DNA from: a filamentous cyanobacterium ESFC-1
GTDB lineage: Bacteria > Cyanobacteriota > Cyanobacteriia > Cyanobacteriales > Spirulinaceae
Length of the DNA stretch: 64,000 bases
Direction of reading: 5' to 3'
NCBI GenBank assembly: GCA_000380225.1
Contig: KB904821.1
Span: 3,154,744-3,218,743, forward strand
Positions 36,442 to 45,651 of the stretch are shown one piece after another. Under the pieces are notes generated by a model, which searched no databases, was not told the DNA's origin, and saw only the letters and a program-made list of their open reading frames with translations. Positions within the stretch are counted from its first letter, which is position 1; every line of letters begins with the position of its first letter. The position numbers and the translations under genes were made by a program.

Positions 36442-38490
36442 CTAAGACGAAACCTCAGAAGGGACACCCACCCGATTTGGTGGGGAGAGCTTTACGCCTC
36501 CGGTATAGCGGCGGCCCATCCCGGCGTTGAGGGTGTAGCTAAAGCTGAGAAGACGCAGCCACAGACTCGGATAGCGGGATTCGAGCCAGGGTTGGAGGCG
36601 GGGGAGAAAGGCGGGAAACCAAGCGAAAAGCAAGCCAATCAGGGAAGATAGCCCAAAGTTGAAGTAACTACCCAACCACCGCAGCAAGTCATGAGTTCCC
36701 CCTTGTTCCCATATCCAGGGAATCAGACGGGGATTCATAAAGGCAGCTTTGAGGGCAAGACGGTTGAAGGTGAACCAGGTAAAACGGTCTTTGATGAAGG
36801 TATCGGCGACTTCTGGGGGTTCGTTGGCAAGAAGGCCGAAGAAGGTGTTGAGCATGGCGTTGATGCGTTCTGGGGGCAAGGTAGCGCCTGTGGGAACCAT
36901 CATGCCTTTAGAAAATAGCCAAGTCACGGCGATATTGCTTTGATAAGCGTGAATTTTCCTGAGATGTTTGGTTTGGAGTAGGTCGTTTTTGAGGGCGAAG
37001 TCGAGGAGGGTGGTGAGTCGGGGCAGATTTCGCACCAGAGAACCAAAGCCAGTAAAAACAAGGGGAGATTGCAGGGAGGCGGCATCCCCAATGGCAAGTA
37101 AACGGTCAAAGGCGACGACGCGATCGCGCTCTCCTACGGTAAAATGACCGGGAATATAACCAAAAGTAGGCTTTTTCCACTCCAAGTCTTCCATCTCGCA
37201 ACGGCGATACTCCGGCAGAATTGTAAAGAAGTCTTCATACATTTCTAATAAAGAGCCGGGATTGTCGGGGTGGATTTGGTGGTAATGAAATAAATAAATG
37301 GTTAAATAATCTTCCTCGACGGGAAACAACTCCCAAATCAACTGTCTCCCCCGCGAAATGTCGCCATGAGAGTTGAGGACATCGCCGTAATCAGAATCCC
37401 ACACTTCCGGCTTCAAGCCCCGCACCACGCCGCCAACGGTAGGACATATACTATCAAACGCCCGACCGCCGTTGAGTTGCCAAGCAATGGGAGAAGCCGT
37501 CCCCATCGCGTCCATCAGGAGACGACCTGTAGCAGTTTGGGTTTCCCCGGTTTTTAGGGATTTGAGGGCAACAGTAACGGCATTTTCGCTGATATCTGCC
37601 CGTTCAAACTCGGTTTCGTCCCAAATCTCGCCCCCGGCATTCCGTAGCCTTTCGCCACACAGCCGCAGCAGCTTTTCGGAGTCAATAGCGATATTAAGGA
37701 CGGTAGGAGTATGTAAAACTTTTGATTTTAAATGGGGGGGATTGTTGCTGTCAAAAAATTTATTAAAACCGTCTTTATATTCCCTGGCAATCAGGGTTTC
37801 AAATTCGGCGGGGGTAAATAAGCCGAGATTAATTAAACTCTGGAATTCGTCGCGGGAGATGTTCCACTCGCGATTCATGCGACCAAAAGGCAAACGCTCA
37901 ACCAAAAGGACGCGATAACCCAATTGCGCCATGACTGCCGCATGAACCACCCCCAATGCGCCGCCAATATAAATTAAGTCGTAATCGGGGGAAGCATTGT
38001 CTTGAGTCGGCGTTTCAAAAATAACTTGTTGCGGTTGCTTCGGGTTACGCACTCCTTGCCGCCAGCGTTTTTCCCACCAGTAGCAGCGTGTGAGGTCATA
38101 CTCGCCGTTGGGCATCTTTTTGAAGAAATGCACCGTTTCGGGGTAATAGGGCGCGAGTGCCTCAAAAATGGACTGTTGGGAAAGGTCGATTTCTGGGGGT
38201 TTGGGATAGGTTTGGGGAAATTGTTGTCTGAGGTCTATGGTGAGTTGCGAGAGAATTTGCTTTTCGCGGGCAAAGGGTTTGTCGCCCCAACGAAAGGCTT
38301 TGAGGTAGGTGCTACGCTGTACCGACCAGACAAAGATAGATAATTCTGACGGGACAGTTGCGCTTTGTAGACGGATGCCGTCTGGGGTTATAATTTTTGC
38401 CCCGACAACCGGAGTCCAAGTTTGTTGTAACCAAGTGCAGACGGCGTTTGTGTCTGGGGTGGGAACTTCGAGATAAAGGCATTCTTTCAT
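36442..38490 (-). CDS. cruP: CruP-like flavoprotein (lycopene cyclase paralogue)
   Basis: 682 aa FAD-dependent protein. The dinucleotide motif is DLIYIGGALGVVHAAVMAQLGYRVLLVER (about residue 168), followed by FGRMNREWNISRDEFQSL, which matches what I know of CruA/CruP. The 110 residues ahead of the FAD domain (with RCYWWEKRWRQG just before it) and the helical C-terminus also fit. CruP is thought to limit accumulation of oxidised carotenoids rather than be the main lycopene cyclase. CruA is the alternative; GALGVVHAAVM favours CruP. The C-terminus has hydrophobic segments that could bind membrane. Confidence 0.72.
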   Translation of the reverse strand: MKECLYLEVPTPDTNAVCTWLQQTWTPVVGAKIITPDGIRLQSATVPSELSIFVWSVQRSTYLKAFRWGDKPFAREKQILSQLTIDLRQQFPQTYPKPPEIDLSQQSIFEALAPYYPETVHFFKKMPNGEYDLTRCYWWEKRWRQGVRNPKQPQQVIFETPTQDNASPDYDLIYIGGALGVVHAAVMAQLGYRVLLVERLPFGRMNREWNISRDEFQSLINLGLFTPAEFETLIAREYKDGFNKFFDSNNPPHLKSKVLHTPTVLNIAIDSEKLLRLCGERLRNAGGEIWDETEFERADISENAVTVALKSLKTGETQTATGRLLMDAMGTASPIAWQLNGGRAFDSICPTVGGVVRGLKPEVWDSDYGDVLNSHGDISRGRQLIWELFPVEEDYLTIYLFHYHQIHPDNPGSLLEMYEDFFTILPEYRRCEMEDLEWKKPTFGYIPGHFTVGERDRVVAFDRLLAIGDAASLQSPLVFTGFGSLVRNLPRLTTLLDFALKNDLLQTKHLRKIHAYQSNIAVTWLFSKGMMVPTGATLPPERINAMLNTFFGLLANEPPEVADTFIKDRFTWFTFNRLALKAAFMNPRLIPWIWEQGGTHDLLRWLGSYFNFGLSSLIGLLFAWFPAFLPRLQPWLESRYPSLWLRLLSFSYTLNAGMGRRYTGGVKLSPPNRVGVPSEVSS

Positions 38491-38532
38491 CTATCTTAGT
38501 ATCTTGGGGATTGATTTATGATTCTGACGATT

Positions 38533-38789
38533 GAGGGGTGTGAACAGTAATGCAAAATCTTTTCAAAACTACGCAACCTTATTCATTTCTTGTGAAGCGA
38601 ATGGTTATCTGCGTAAGTATCTAAACACTTATTTTGCCAAAAACCACGGCGTAATAGTGCGCTGATAACGCAGCTATTAATGGCGGTAAGTTCTACCGTG
38701 TCAGCTTGTGGACTTGATAGTGCCGACACTACAAGGTTGAAGCAAGAAGTAAATATCAAAGGCATTTAGGTAGGTTTGAGTAAGTTTTA
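38533..38789 (+). repeat. 257-bp twin element, copy 1 (tnpB 3'-end-like)
   Basis: 255 of 257 bases match 45652-45908; the only differences are two C/T changes near the 3' end. It contains a long imperfect hairpin (38571-38614: ACGCA-ACC and GGT-TATC-TGCGT outer stems, ATTC/GAAT and TTC/GAA inner stems). A second possible stem is GTGTC/GACAC. One frame ends VSSTVSACGLDSADTTRLKQ plus EVNIKGI and a stop 20 bp before the right boundary, resembling C-termini of IS200/IS605 TnpB proteins. Another frame reads CADNAAIN, like the TnpB DxNAAxN motif. No transposase gene remains. Confidence 0.85.
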
Positions 38790-38941
38790 GAGAACGGAAC
38801 AACAACATCCCAAAGTACGCTAAACTGCGAATTATTGAAAATTAGAATTGTTTACTTAAGTTTACAATTAGCTAAAGTTGTTTTAAAAATTGAGTGGGTG
38901 CGGAACGCAGGTTGTTCAACTGCGACATCGTAAATCAGCCT

Positions 38942-39175
38942 ATGAACTATTCAATACCAACCAGTCCTGAAGAACTGATTGCTTTGCGACAAAAGCCTGT
39001 TAACGAGGAATTGATTGCGACAGCGATCGCGGGGGTGGTTCAAATTGCGCGATCGCAAAACCAATCCCTCGATCAACTCCGAGCCGAGGTCTTAGCCGAT
39101 CATAACTTGTTAGACGACGCACAACGGCAATGGTTGAGTAGTCTTGTTGTGGAAACTTGGCAGGCGTTGGGTTAA
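38942..39175 (+). CDS. Small conserved-looking cytosolic protein
   Basis: 77 aa from ATG 38942 (MNYSIPTSPEELIALRQKPVNEELIATAIAGVVQIARSQ); the upstream in-frame start at 38894 is less likely. The protein is predicted all-helical with no membrane segment. A HIP1 site is inside. I do not recognise the family. It is followed by a dense block of heptad arrays. Confidence 0.6.
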   Translation: MNYSIPTSPEELIALRQKPVNEELIATAIAGVVQIARSQNQSLDQLRAEVLADHNLLDDAQRQWLSSLVVETWQALG

Positions 39176-39214
39176 ACGAGTTAGTTGGTGTTATGTCAGA
39201 TTGGCTGGTTTTTG

Positions 39215-39356
39215 GGCAATCGGCAATCGGCAATCGGCAATCGGGTTTTTGGAATGACCAATGACCAATGACCAATGACCAATGACCAATGACCAATGAC
39301 CAATGACCAATGACCAATGACCAATGACCAATGACCAATGACCAATAACCAATGAC
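39215..39356. repeat. Two heptad arrays (GGCAATC and ATGACCA)
   Basis: 39215-39244 is about four GGCAATC units. 39253-39356 is about 14 ATGACCA units. The second array runs up to the stop codon of the oligopeptide-binding protein gene (39356-39358). Confidence 0.95.
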
Positions 39357-41008
39357 TAACTTTTCTCAATCCGCCAAAACGGAATGCTTTGGGCAGGATT
39401 GAGCATTACGCCTTCGAGATTATTCTGCACGAATACATACTCCTTGTTTTGCCACAACGGAACATAAGGCACATCTTCGGCTAAAAGACCTTGAATTTCT
39501 GTGAAAATCGCCTCCCGTGCGGCAGGATCGCTTTCTTGCCGTTGGGCTGAGATTAACTCATTCATGCGATCGCTATAGTAAAAAGACCCTTGATTTTGGG
39601 CGCTACCTTCAATACAGCCCCCAGCCGTTGACCCCTCGGTACAAGACAGCAATGGCTGAATGAAGTTGTCTGCATCCAGATAATCGGGATACCAGTTGGA
39701 CAAAGCCGCCGGATAAATACCGTCAGCGATATTTTTAAAGAAAGTTGCCCCTTCTACGGCTTTCGGCTCAAACTGAATGATACCGCCTAATTCTTGCTCG
39801 GCGTAAGCTTTGAGGGTCGAAGCCGTTAAACTACGAGGGGTTGAGCTAGAAGGATACCAAATTTCGACCATAACCGGATTATCCGCCGAAAAGCCTGCTT
39901 CTGTGAGTAATTCCTCGGCTTTTTCGGGGTTTGCGTCGCCATAAGCTGCCTCAAAGGTTGGCTCGGATACTTCAAACGCCGTGGGGATTAAGCTATAAAG
40001 GGGATCGGCTTGACCTTGGAAGACGCGATCGCGAATCAAGGCGCGATTCATAATCGACGCGATCGCCTGACGCACTTCAAGCTGATCTAACGGCGGTTGT
40101 TGGCGATTGAGTACCAAAAAGTTAACCGCAGTCCCAGGGGCTTCTATCGCTTGCCACTCCTCATTTTCTGTCCCTTCTAACAAGGTTTTCATCTGATCCG
40201 GGTCAAGGGATTGATAAGCAATATCAACTGCCCCGGTGCGAAAGGCATTAAACAGATTCGCAGAGTTATCCCCATAAATTTGCATATCTACACCACTATT
40301 GCGGGGTTCTTCCCCCCAATAATCTTCAAACGGTTCAAATTGCAGGGAATCGCTGCTAAATTCTGCTAATTTGTAAGGCCCCGTCCCGACAAAAATATTG
40401 GGACTAAATTCTCCTGCGCCAATGGTATAAGCTTCAGGAGACACCGCAGCCGTCCCGGTAAACGCCAGCAACGAGGGGAAAGCGGCAAAAGGCTGTTTGA
40501 GTTGGATTGTTAGCTCATCGTCCCCTGTTGCCTCTACATTGTCCACGACATCGCTTAACAGGAAAGACGGTTTGCCGCCATTTTCCATAAAACGCTGAAG
40601 GGAAAAAGCCATGGCTTCGGCATTAAAATCTGTGCCATCGTGAAAGACAACACCTTCGCGGAGAGGAATGGTATAAGTCAAGCCATCCTCGCTTACCGTG
40701 GGCATTTCCGTGGCCAGCAGGGGCATTAATTCCGTCGTCCCTGGTTCGTAAGTGTACAGGGTGTCACCGAGGTTATAAATCGCGTTTAATCCGGCGATTT
40801 CGTAACTATCGGCGGGATCGAGCGTGCGGGGTCGAATCGTCATCCCGACGGTGACGCGATCGCTCGATGAAGCAGTCTCAGAATCTACATTAGTTGCCGA
40901 CTGATTGCTATTGCAACCCACAACTAACAAAAAGCAAAGGCTAAATAAACTAAAGAATTTAGCGAAAGAACGAATTGGTTGAGAGAAAGGGAGAAACCCG
41001 TTTTGCAT
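39356..41008 (-). CDS. DppA/OppA-type peptide-binding lipoprotein (SBP family 5)
   Basis: 550-aa extracytoplasmic solute-binding protein of a peptide or nickel ABC importer. The N-terminus is a lipoprotein signal with lipobox VVGC near residue 32. Family blocks are DRVTVGMTIRPRTLDPADSYEI, GLTYTIPLREGVVFHDGTDFNAEAMAFSLQRF, FVGTGPYKL, and the C-terminal PLWQNKEYVFVQNNLEGVMLNP. No permease or ATPase genes are adjacent. The ligand is not predictable from sequence. Confidence 0.92.
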   Translation of the reverse strand: MQNGFLPFSQPIRSFAKFFSLFSLCFLLVVGCNSNQSATNVDSETASSSDRVTVGMTIRPRTLDPADSYEIAGLNAIYNLGDTLYTYEPGTTELMPLLATEMPTVSEDGLTYTIPLREGVVFHDGTDFNAEAMAFSLQRFMENGGKPSFLLSDVVDNVEATGDDELTIQLKQPFAAFPSLLAFTGTAAVSPEAYTIGAGEFSPNIFVGTGPYKLAEFSSDSLQFEPFEDYWGEEPRNSGVDMQIYGDNSANLFNAFRTGAVDIAYQSLDPDQMKTLLEGTENEEWQAIEAPGTAVNFLVLNRQQPPLDQLEVRQAIASIMNRALIRDRVFQGQADPLYSLIPTAFEVSEPTFEAAYGDANPEKAEELLTEAGFSADNPVMVEIWYPSSSTPRSLTASTLKAYAEQELGGIIQFEPKAVEGATFFKNIADGIYPAALSNWYPDYLDADNFIQPLLSCTEGSTAGGCIEGSAQNQGSFYYSDRMNELISAQRQESDPAAREAIFTEIQGLLAEDVPYVPLWQNKEYVFVQNNLEGVMLNPAQSIPFWRIEKS

Positions 41009-41095
41009 CGTAATATTAGGCTGTCAAGATTGGTACTTGGAAGCCTTACGATTGTAATCGATTAATTGGTGTTCCTTGAGGATTCGTTGTTTTTT

Positions 41096-41210
41096 GGGCA
41101 ATCGGCAATCGGCTCCTCGGCAGTCGGGGGAATGGGTTTTAGTCAATCGCAACCTGTTAAACGGGTTGAAATTTCGCCAAGCCGCTTGTAGGGGCTGGGT
41201 TTCCCAGTCC
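41096..41210. repeat. GGCAATC/GGCAGTC heptads and degenerate GC palindrome
   Basis: 41096-41132 has heptads GGCAATC and GGCAGTC. 41188-41210 is a weakened family F palindrome (GTAGGGGCTGGGTTTCCCAG). They lie in the leader of the peptide-binding protein gene. Confidence 0.8.
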
Positions 41211-41263
41211 AATCTATTTTTTTGAAGCTTATCGATTTTGGCGCGATCGCAACTAACCTAGCC

Positions 41264-41458
41264 TTATACTGCAACAGGATTGGCAGTCGGCGCGATCGCT
41301 CTTTGAGTCGGAACCGTTGTATTCTGCGCGATCGCAACCTGAGACGCAGCTTGAGCGCGTTTTACCGACACAGGACGATAAAACAGATTACTCATCACGC
41401 TCATCCACACCAAAAACAGAAAAATCGGAAATAACAAAGCATTAATCGCTTCAATCAT
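41264..41458 (-). CDS. Small single-span membrane protein
   Basis: 64 aa. One N-terminal transmembrane helix (INALLFPIFLFLVWMSVMSNLFY) and a basic then Ala/Thr/Pro-rich tail. AGGTG lies 10 bp before the ATG, giving a credible ribosome site. It resembles the size and layout of small photosynthetic-complex subunits, but I cannot assign it. HIP1 sites fall in the tail codons. Confidence 0.5.
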   Translation of the reverse strand: MIEAINALLFPIFLFLVWMSVMSNLFYRPVSVKRAQAASQVAIAQNTTVPTQRAIAPTANPVAV

Positions 41459-41530
41459 GGCAGCTTATCACCTGAAAAGACGACACAACAGGACATTAGA
41501 GTTATTTTAACGAAATCAAACCCAAAAGTC

Positions 41531-41965
41531 TCAAGCAAACAAATCTAACGGTAAATGCCCATAAGTGCCGCAAACTCGCTCATCTTCAGCCTGAAACGAC
41601 ACCAAAACGCCGCGATACTTCCCCTCATAGCCATCCGTCAAACAAGACTGCTTCTGACCGTTATATTTAATATAAATTGGAGCCGGACAAGCCTCTAAAT
41701 CCACCTTGTCTTGGTCGAAATCGTAACCCAACGCCGCCAGATATTGCGCCAAAGCCGTAAACCCTTCTTTAGCATTTGTGGCACACACCCCCAAATTTTC
41801 CCAATCAGCTAAATTGCAAAATAAGCGCAAAGCCGCCTGTAGTTGTTGTTTTTCGGTTTCTGATTCGATTTGCTTTGGCTCAATGCAGCTAAACGCCGCC
41901 AAACACTTTCTTGCGTCTGCAATCTCTTGTTGTTGATTATTATCTGAGGGGAAAGTCTGTTTCAT
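41531..41965 (-). CDS. DUF1824 family protein
   Basis: 144 aa cyanobacterial/plastid-lineage protein of unknown function. Family blocks are LRLFCNLADWENLGVCATNAKEGFTALAQYLAALGY, PAPIYIKYNGQKQSC, and the C-terminal DGYEGKYRGVLVSFQ ... CGTYGHLPLDLF. It is cytosolic and complete. Confidence 0.82.
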   Translation of the reverse strand: MKQTFPSDNNQQQEIADARKCLAAFSCIEPKQIESETEKQQLQAALRLFCNLADWENLGVCATNAKEGFTALAQYLAALGYDFDQDKVDLEACPAPIYIKYNGQKQSCLTDGYEGKYRGVLVSFQAEDERVCGTYGHLPLDLFA

Positions 41966-42005
41966 AAGTGACTGTTTTTTTGTTGTTATTTTATAGTATT
42001 TACAA

Positions 42006-42800
42006 TTAATTGCTATCTGTAGAAAGCACTTGGCGTACTTGTTCGACAGTCAACTCCAACGCCTCTGCAATCTGTTCGACGGTCAATCCCATGCTGCGTA
42101 AGCGAGGTACAGTTTCTAATCGTGCTTCTTGTTGCGCCTCTTGCCAGACGCGGGTTTGCCGTAAATCATCTAAGCTAAACATCCGCTCAATTTCCTCCCG
42201 ACGGGTTTGGGGTAACTTGTAAACTAAAATCCTTTCTACTAATTCTAGAAGCGACTGCTGTTGCGGGGCTTCTACTTCGACTCTAATCCGTTCGATTAGT
42301 CTTTGACCGAGGGCGATCGCTTCCGAGGGATCGGACACAATTAACTCAACCGTGGCGATTCCCGGTGTTGCCGACTCGGTATCCCCCAACTCATCTAAAT
42401 ATAAGCGCGTCACTCGCCCCGAACTGAGAATTTCGCTGTAACGCTCTGGGTTACTGTTGTCTGTGCGGCGATTGGGAAACAGGATTACGCCGCGCCAATC
42501 GTTGCTGAAGTCGGTTTTATCGAGATAAAGGAAGATTTCGCTGAAAAACCGCGAATACAAGTCAGGGTCGGGCTGAAACTGGACTTCAGCAAAGTAAATC
42601 GGTACGTCGGGGACTAGGGGTAAAAATACGCCATCAATACGAAACGAGAGTTGCTTAACTTCTACTGAGTCAAAGCGATAGTTCTGCGCTTGTTGAGGGG
42701 AAGCCTGGAGGAGTTCAAAGAAAGTCTGGGGGAAGGAGCGAAAAAGACGATAGAAGATCGTGTCGGTTTTCAAGATGCTCAACCTCAGTGACGCAACCAA
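42006..42800 (-). CDS. DUF2887/Rpn-like putative nuclease
   Basis: 264 aa of the cyanobacterial DUF2887 group, related to recombination-promoting PD-(D/E)XK nucleases. The core reads KTDTIFYRLFRSFPQTFFELL, FDSVEVKQLSFRIDGVFLPL, IYFAEVQFQPDPDLYSRFFSEIFLYL. The ending LRSMGLTVEQIAEALELTVEQVRQVL is a helix-turn-helix-like tail. The family often begins at KTDTIFYR, so the TTG at codon 10 is a possible start; the annotated ATG overlaps the Uma2 fragment by 16 bp. Confidence 0.82.
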   Translation of the reverse strand: MVASLRLSILKTDTIFYRLFRSFPQTFFELLQASPQQAQNYRFDSVEVKQLSFRIDGVFLPLVPDVPIYFAEVQFQPDPDLYSRFFSEIFLYLDKTDFSNDWRGVILFPNRRTDNSNPERYSEILSSGRVTRLYLDELGDTESATPGIATVELIVSDPSEAIALGQRLIERIRVEVEAPQQQSLLELVERILVYKLPQTRREEIERMFSLDDLRQTRVWQEAQQEARLETVPRLRSMGLTVEQIAEALELTVEQVRQVLSTDSN

Positions 42801-43168
42801 CTAAACAAATCATCGACAGTCAAAGCCAACTCAATCCCTGGTAATACAGGCAAAACCGCATCCCCTGTCAACTCTTGCGGTAATTGATTGGGCTGAAATA
42901 CCAATACTACCTTTTCCATTGGGTCAATCAACCAGCCCAACTGCCCCCCATTTCGCAAAATATGAAGCAAATTGCGCGTAACTCTGGTTTCCCCTTGATT
43001 GGGAGATCAAATTTCGATCGCCCAATGAGGAGCGAAATCAATACCTGTCGCGACAACCTCCCCTTGTTCGTCAACCGGAATGTTGTCGCGTTCGACGACT
43101 GAAATATCGGGAACGACAGAGCGATCGCGCACAATACATCTTACATTTTTATTTCTGGCTACCTCGGC
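42785..43168 (-). pseudogene. Uma2-family gene, broken by an in-frame stop and 5' loss
   Basis: On the minus strand one frame reads ARNKNVRCIVRDRSVVPDIS, VVERDNIPVDEQGEVVATGIDFAPHWAIEI, stop, SPNQGETRVTRNLLHILRNGGQLGWLIDP and on to LTVDDLFSWLRH. This is a typical Uma2 C-terminal half with a TGA at 43007-43009 where Leu is expected (IEILSP). The N-terminal third is absent. The split means the gene is almost certainly inactive. Confidence 0.82.
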
Positions 43169-43327
43169 TCAACTTCAATTTATCCTGAATGCCGATAAAA
43201 CCATCAATCCTCACTACCGACCCCCCAACACAAGTTAGGATAAAGAAAGTCACAGTATTCAATTCGCTAGTTTTTCACTCTGGCGTAAAACCCAAATTAT
43301 AGAACAGGTATTTTTTAAGAAAACACT

Positions 43328-44326
43328 ATGAACTTGGTTGCTCTCCAGAACACACTGGACAACATCTCCTTTGCCATCCTCTCGATTACCATGTTGGTGT
43401 ATTGGGTGCGGGTTGCCTTCCCGAAACTGCCGTATCTACAAACCTTGGGAACCGTCGGCATGGCGATCGCGAACCTTTGTATCGCTACCCTATTAGGAGC
43501 AAGATGGCTCGAAGCGGGCTACTTTCCCATTAGCAATCTTTACGAATCTTTATTTTTCTTGACTTGGGGCATTACCGCCATGCACCTCGTCGCCGAAACC
43601 ATGAGCCGCTCTCGCCTCGTCGGAGCCGTTACCGCCCCTCTCGCCATGGGAATCGTCGCTTTTGCCGCTTTGACCCTCCCGGCGGATATGCAAGCCTCAG
43701 CGCCCCTTGTACCCGCCTTAAAATCCAACTGGCTGATGATGCACGTTAGCGTCATGATGATTAGTTATGCGACCTTAATGGTGGGGGCATTACTCGCGAT
43801 CGCGTTTCTCATCGTTACTCGCGGCCAAGCCATCGAACTCCGGGGCAGTTCCGTCGGCACCGGGGGCTATCGCCTCAAAACCACCACCTCCGAATCCTTC
43901 TCGACTCCCGCGAACTTTACCACCGATACCCCTGGGGGTAGCACCATGGTTCTCAACCGCACCACCCCAGAAGTCAGCGTTACCCCCACCCTTTCTCCCC
44001 AACGCTTGACCCTAGCCGAAACCCTCGATAACATTAGCTATCGCATCATTGGTTTAGGTTTTCCCTTATTAACCATTGGCATTATTGCCGGGGCGGTTTG
44101 GGCCAATGAAGCATGGGGGTCATACTGGAGTTGGGACCCGAAAGAAACCTGGGCATTTATCACCTGGTTAGTCTTTGCGGCTTATCTCCATGCCCGCATT
44201 ACCCGCAATTGGCAAGGGCGACGACCTGCACTTTTAGCCGCGACTGGCTTTATCGTCGTCTGGATTTGTTATCTTGGGGTGAATCTACTGGGTAAAGGTT
44301 TGCACTCCTATGGCTGGTTTTTCTAG
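43328..44326 (+). CDS. ccsA: CcsA, cytochrome c haem-attachment protein
   Basis: 332 aa membrane protein of system II cytochrome c biogenesis. With Ccs1/CcsB it delivers haem to apocytochromes f, c6 and c550 on the luminal side. The tryptophan-rich WWD haem-handling motif is [18 protein letters not shown] near residue 258, with periplasmic His residues around it. About eight transmembrane segments are visible. The partner ccs1 gene is not in the window. Confidence 0.95.
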   Translation: MNLVALQNTLDNISFAILSITMLVYWVRVAFPKLPYLQTLGTVGMAIANLCIATLLGARWLEAGYFPISNLYESLFFLTWGITAMHLVAETMSRSRLVGAVTAPLAMGIVAFAALTLPADMQASAPLVPALKSNWLMMHVSVMMISYATLMVGALLAIAFLIVTRGQAIELRGSSVGTGGYRLKTTTSESFSTPANFTTDTPGGSTMVLNRTTPEVSVTPTLSPQRLTLAETLDNISYRIIGLGFPLLTIGIIAGAVWANEAWGSYWSWDPKETWAFITWLVFAAYLHARITRNWQGRRPALLAATGFIVVWICYLGVNLLGKGLHSYGWFF

Positions 44327-44422
44327 ATTGCTAATTGTTATCAAGGCAACTGGACAATTGAGCCAATAAAGCGCAAACTAACCCTTGATATTCAGTAAAA
44401 ACGTGAATGGGGTGAAACAACC

Positions 44423-45646
44423 GTGGATAAACAGTTCGAGCCACTTTCTGAAGGGGAAGTTTTATCAGTCAATGATTCGGCCAAATTCTTAATCGGACAT
44501 GGTACGTTTCGAGTTGGCGAATTAGCAGACGCACTCAGACAGCAACTCCTCGAAAAAAGTATTGGTGGCCTCACGGATACAACGCAAGATTGGTTTACCG
44601 AAGATGGCATTCAGTGTGAAGCCTTACGCTTCGGGGCGACGGGCTGGGAAAAAGGCAAGGTTAGGATTCATATCGAATTTTGCCCCAGTAATGGTGCAGC
44701 CCCTGAAATAACCCCTTCACCCCAAGCGGCGAAAGCTGCGGCCCCAGAAACAACGCCCTCAAGTGCTGACCAAACAGCCAGCGAGACTTTAGGGGCAGCA
44801 ACGGCAATGGCGGCGGAGGAATTAATCGAAACCCCCGCCCCCGAAACAGTTGTAGAAGAAGAAGCTGCCGATGATGTATTTGGCGAGTCAGAAAGCACCC
44901 CAGAAGCCGAAGCTGATGACTTGTTTGGTGGGGAAGAAGAAGATACCTCAGACGACTTGTTTGGTGAGTCAGAAAGCACCCCAGAAGCCGAAGCCGACGA
45001 CTTGTTTGGCGGGGAAGAAGAAGATGCTGCCGATGATGTATTTGGCGAGTCAGAAAGCACCCCAGAAGCCGAAGCTGACGACTTGTTTGGTGGGGAAGAA
45101 GAAGATACCTCAGACGACTTGTTTGGCGGGGAAGAAGAAGATACCTCAGACGACTTGTTTGGCGGTGGAGACGAAGATACTGCCGATGACTTATTTGGTG
45201 GGGAAGAAAGCACCCCAGAAGCCGAGGCCGACGATCTTTTTGGCGGTGGAGACGAAGATACTGCCGATGACTTGTTTGGTGGGGAAGAAAGCACCCCAGA
45301 AGCCGAGGCCGACGATCTTTTTGGCGGTGGAGACGAAGAAGAATCTGTAGACGATCTCTTTGGGGGTGATGACGAATCTTCCGAAGCCGACGATCTCTTT
45401 GGCGGTGGAGACGAAGAAGAATCTGTAGACGATCTCTTTGGTAGTGGTGACACGGAAGCCAAATCGGATGAGGGCGTTACCGATCCTTGGGGGAGTGACG
45501 AGGAATCTGCTGACGATCTGTTTGGTGGTGATGAAGCCGACGATCTGTTTGGGGATTCATCGGAGGAGTTAGATTTAGGTGATTCGTCCGACGAAAACAG
45601 CGACGGTGACGATATTTTTGATGATGTTTGGCAAGATATCAGCTAG
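44423..45646 (+). CDS. KGK-domain protein with a long acidic DDLFG-repeat tail
   Basis: 407 aa from GTG 44423. Residues 1-90 are a KGK domain (EGEVLSVNDSAKFLIGHGTFRVGELADAL ... FGATGWEKGKVRIHIEFCP), a cyanobacterial family of unknown function. A Pro/Ala linker follows. From about residue 150 the tail has 17 DD(L/V)FG motifs spaced 9 to 28 residues apart, in an extremely acidic Glu/Asp/Gly/Ser context, ending DDIFDDVWQDIS. It is predicted disordered. The repeat DNA is partly identical between units, implying recent expansion. A 257-bp twin element starts 6 bp after the stop. Confidence 0.88.
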   Translation: MDKQFEPLSEGEVLSVNDSAKFLIGHGTFRVGELADALRQQLLEKSIGGLTDTTQDWFTEDGIQCEALRFGATGWEKGKVRIHIEFCPSNGAAPEITPSPQAAKAAAPETTPSSADQTASETLGAATAMAAEELIETPAPETVVEEEAADDVFGESESTPEAEADDLFGGEEEDTSDDLFGESESTPEAEADDLFGGEEEDAADDVFGESESTPEAEADDLFGGEEEDTSDDLFGGEEEDTSDDLFGGGDEDTADDLFGGEESTPEAEADDLFGGGDEDTADDLFGGEESTPEAEADDLFGGGDEEESVDDLFGGDDESSEADDLFGGGDEEESVDDLFGSGDTEAKSDEGVTDPWGSDEESADDLFGGDEADDLFGDSSEELDLGDSSDENSDGDDIFDDVWQDIS

Positions 45647-45651
45647 TCATA

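Noticed and set aside
36442-38490. Assignment as CruA, the main lycopene cyclase.
   Set aside because: The FAD-motif flank (GALGVVHAAVM, LPFGRMNREWNISR) fits CruP better; a phylogeny would settle it.
44871-45350. Second frame over the same repeats (TTCLVGKKKIPQ pattern).
   Set aside because: Shadow of the repeat period, no upstream domain or ribosome site.
44668-45462. 264-residue antisense frame, rich in Ser and Pro, opposite the DDLFG-repeat gene.
   Set aside because: It is the complement of the repeated GAA/GAC/GGT codons; the sense frame has a recognisable KGK domain.
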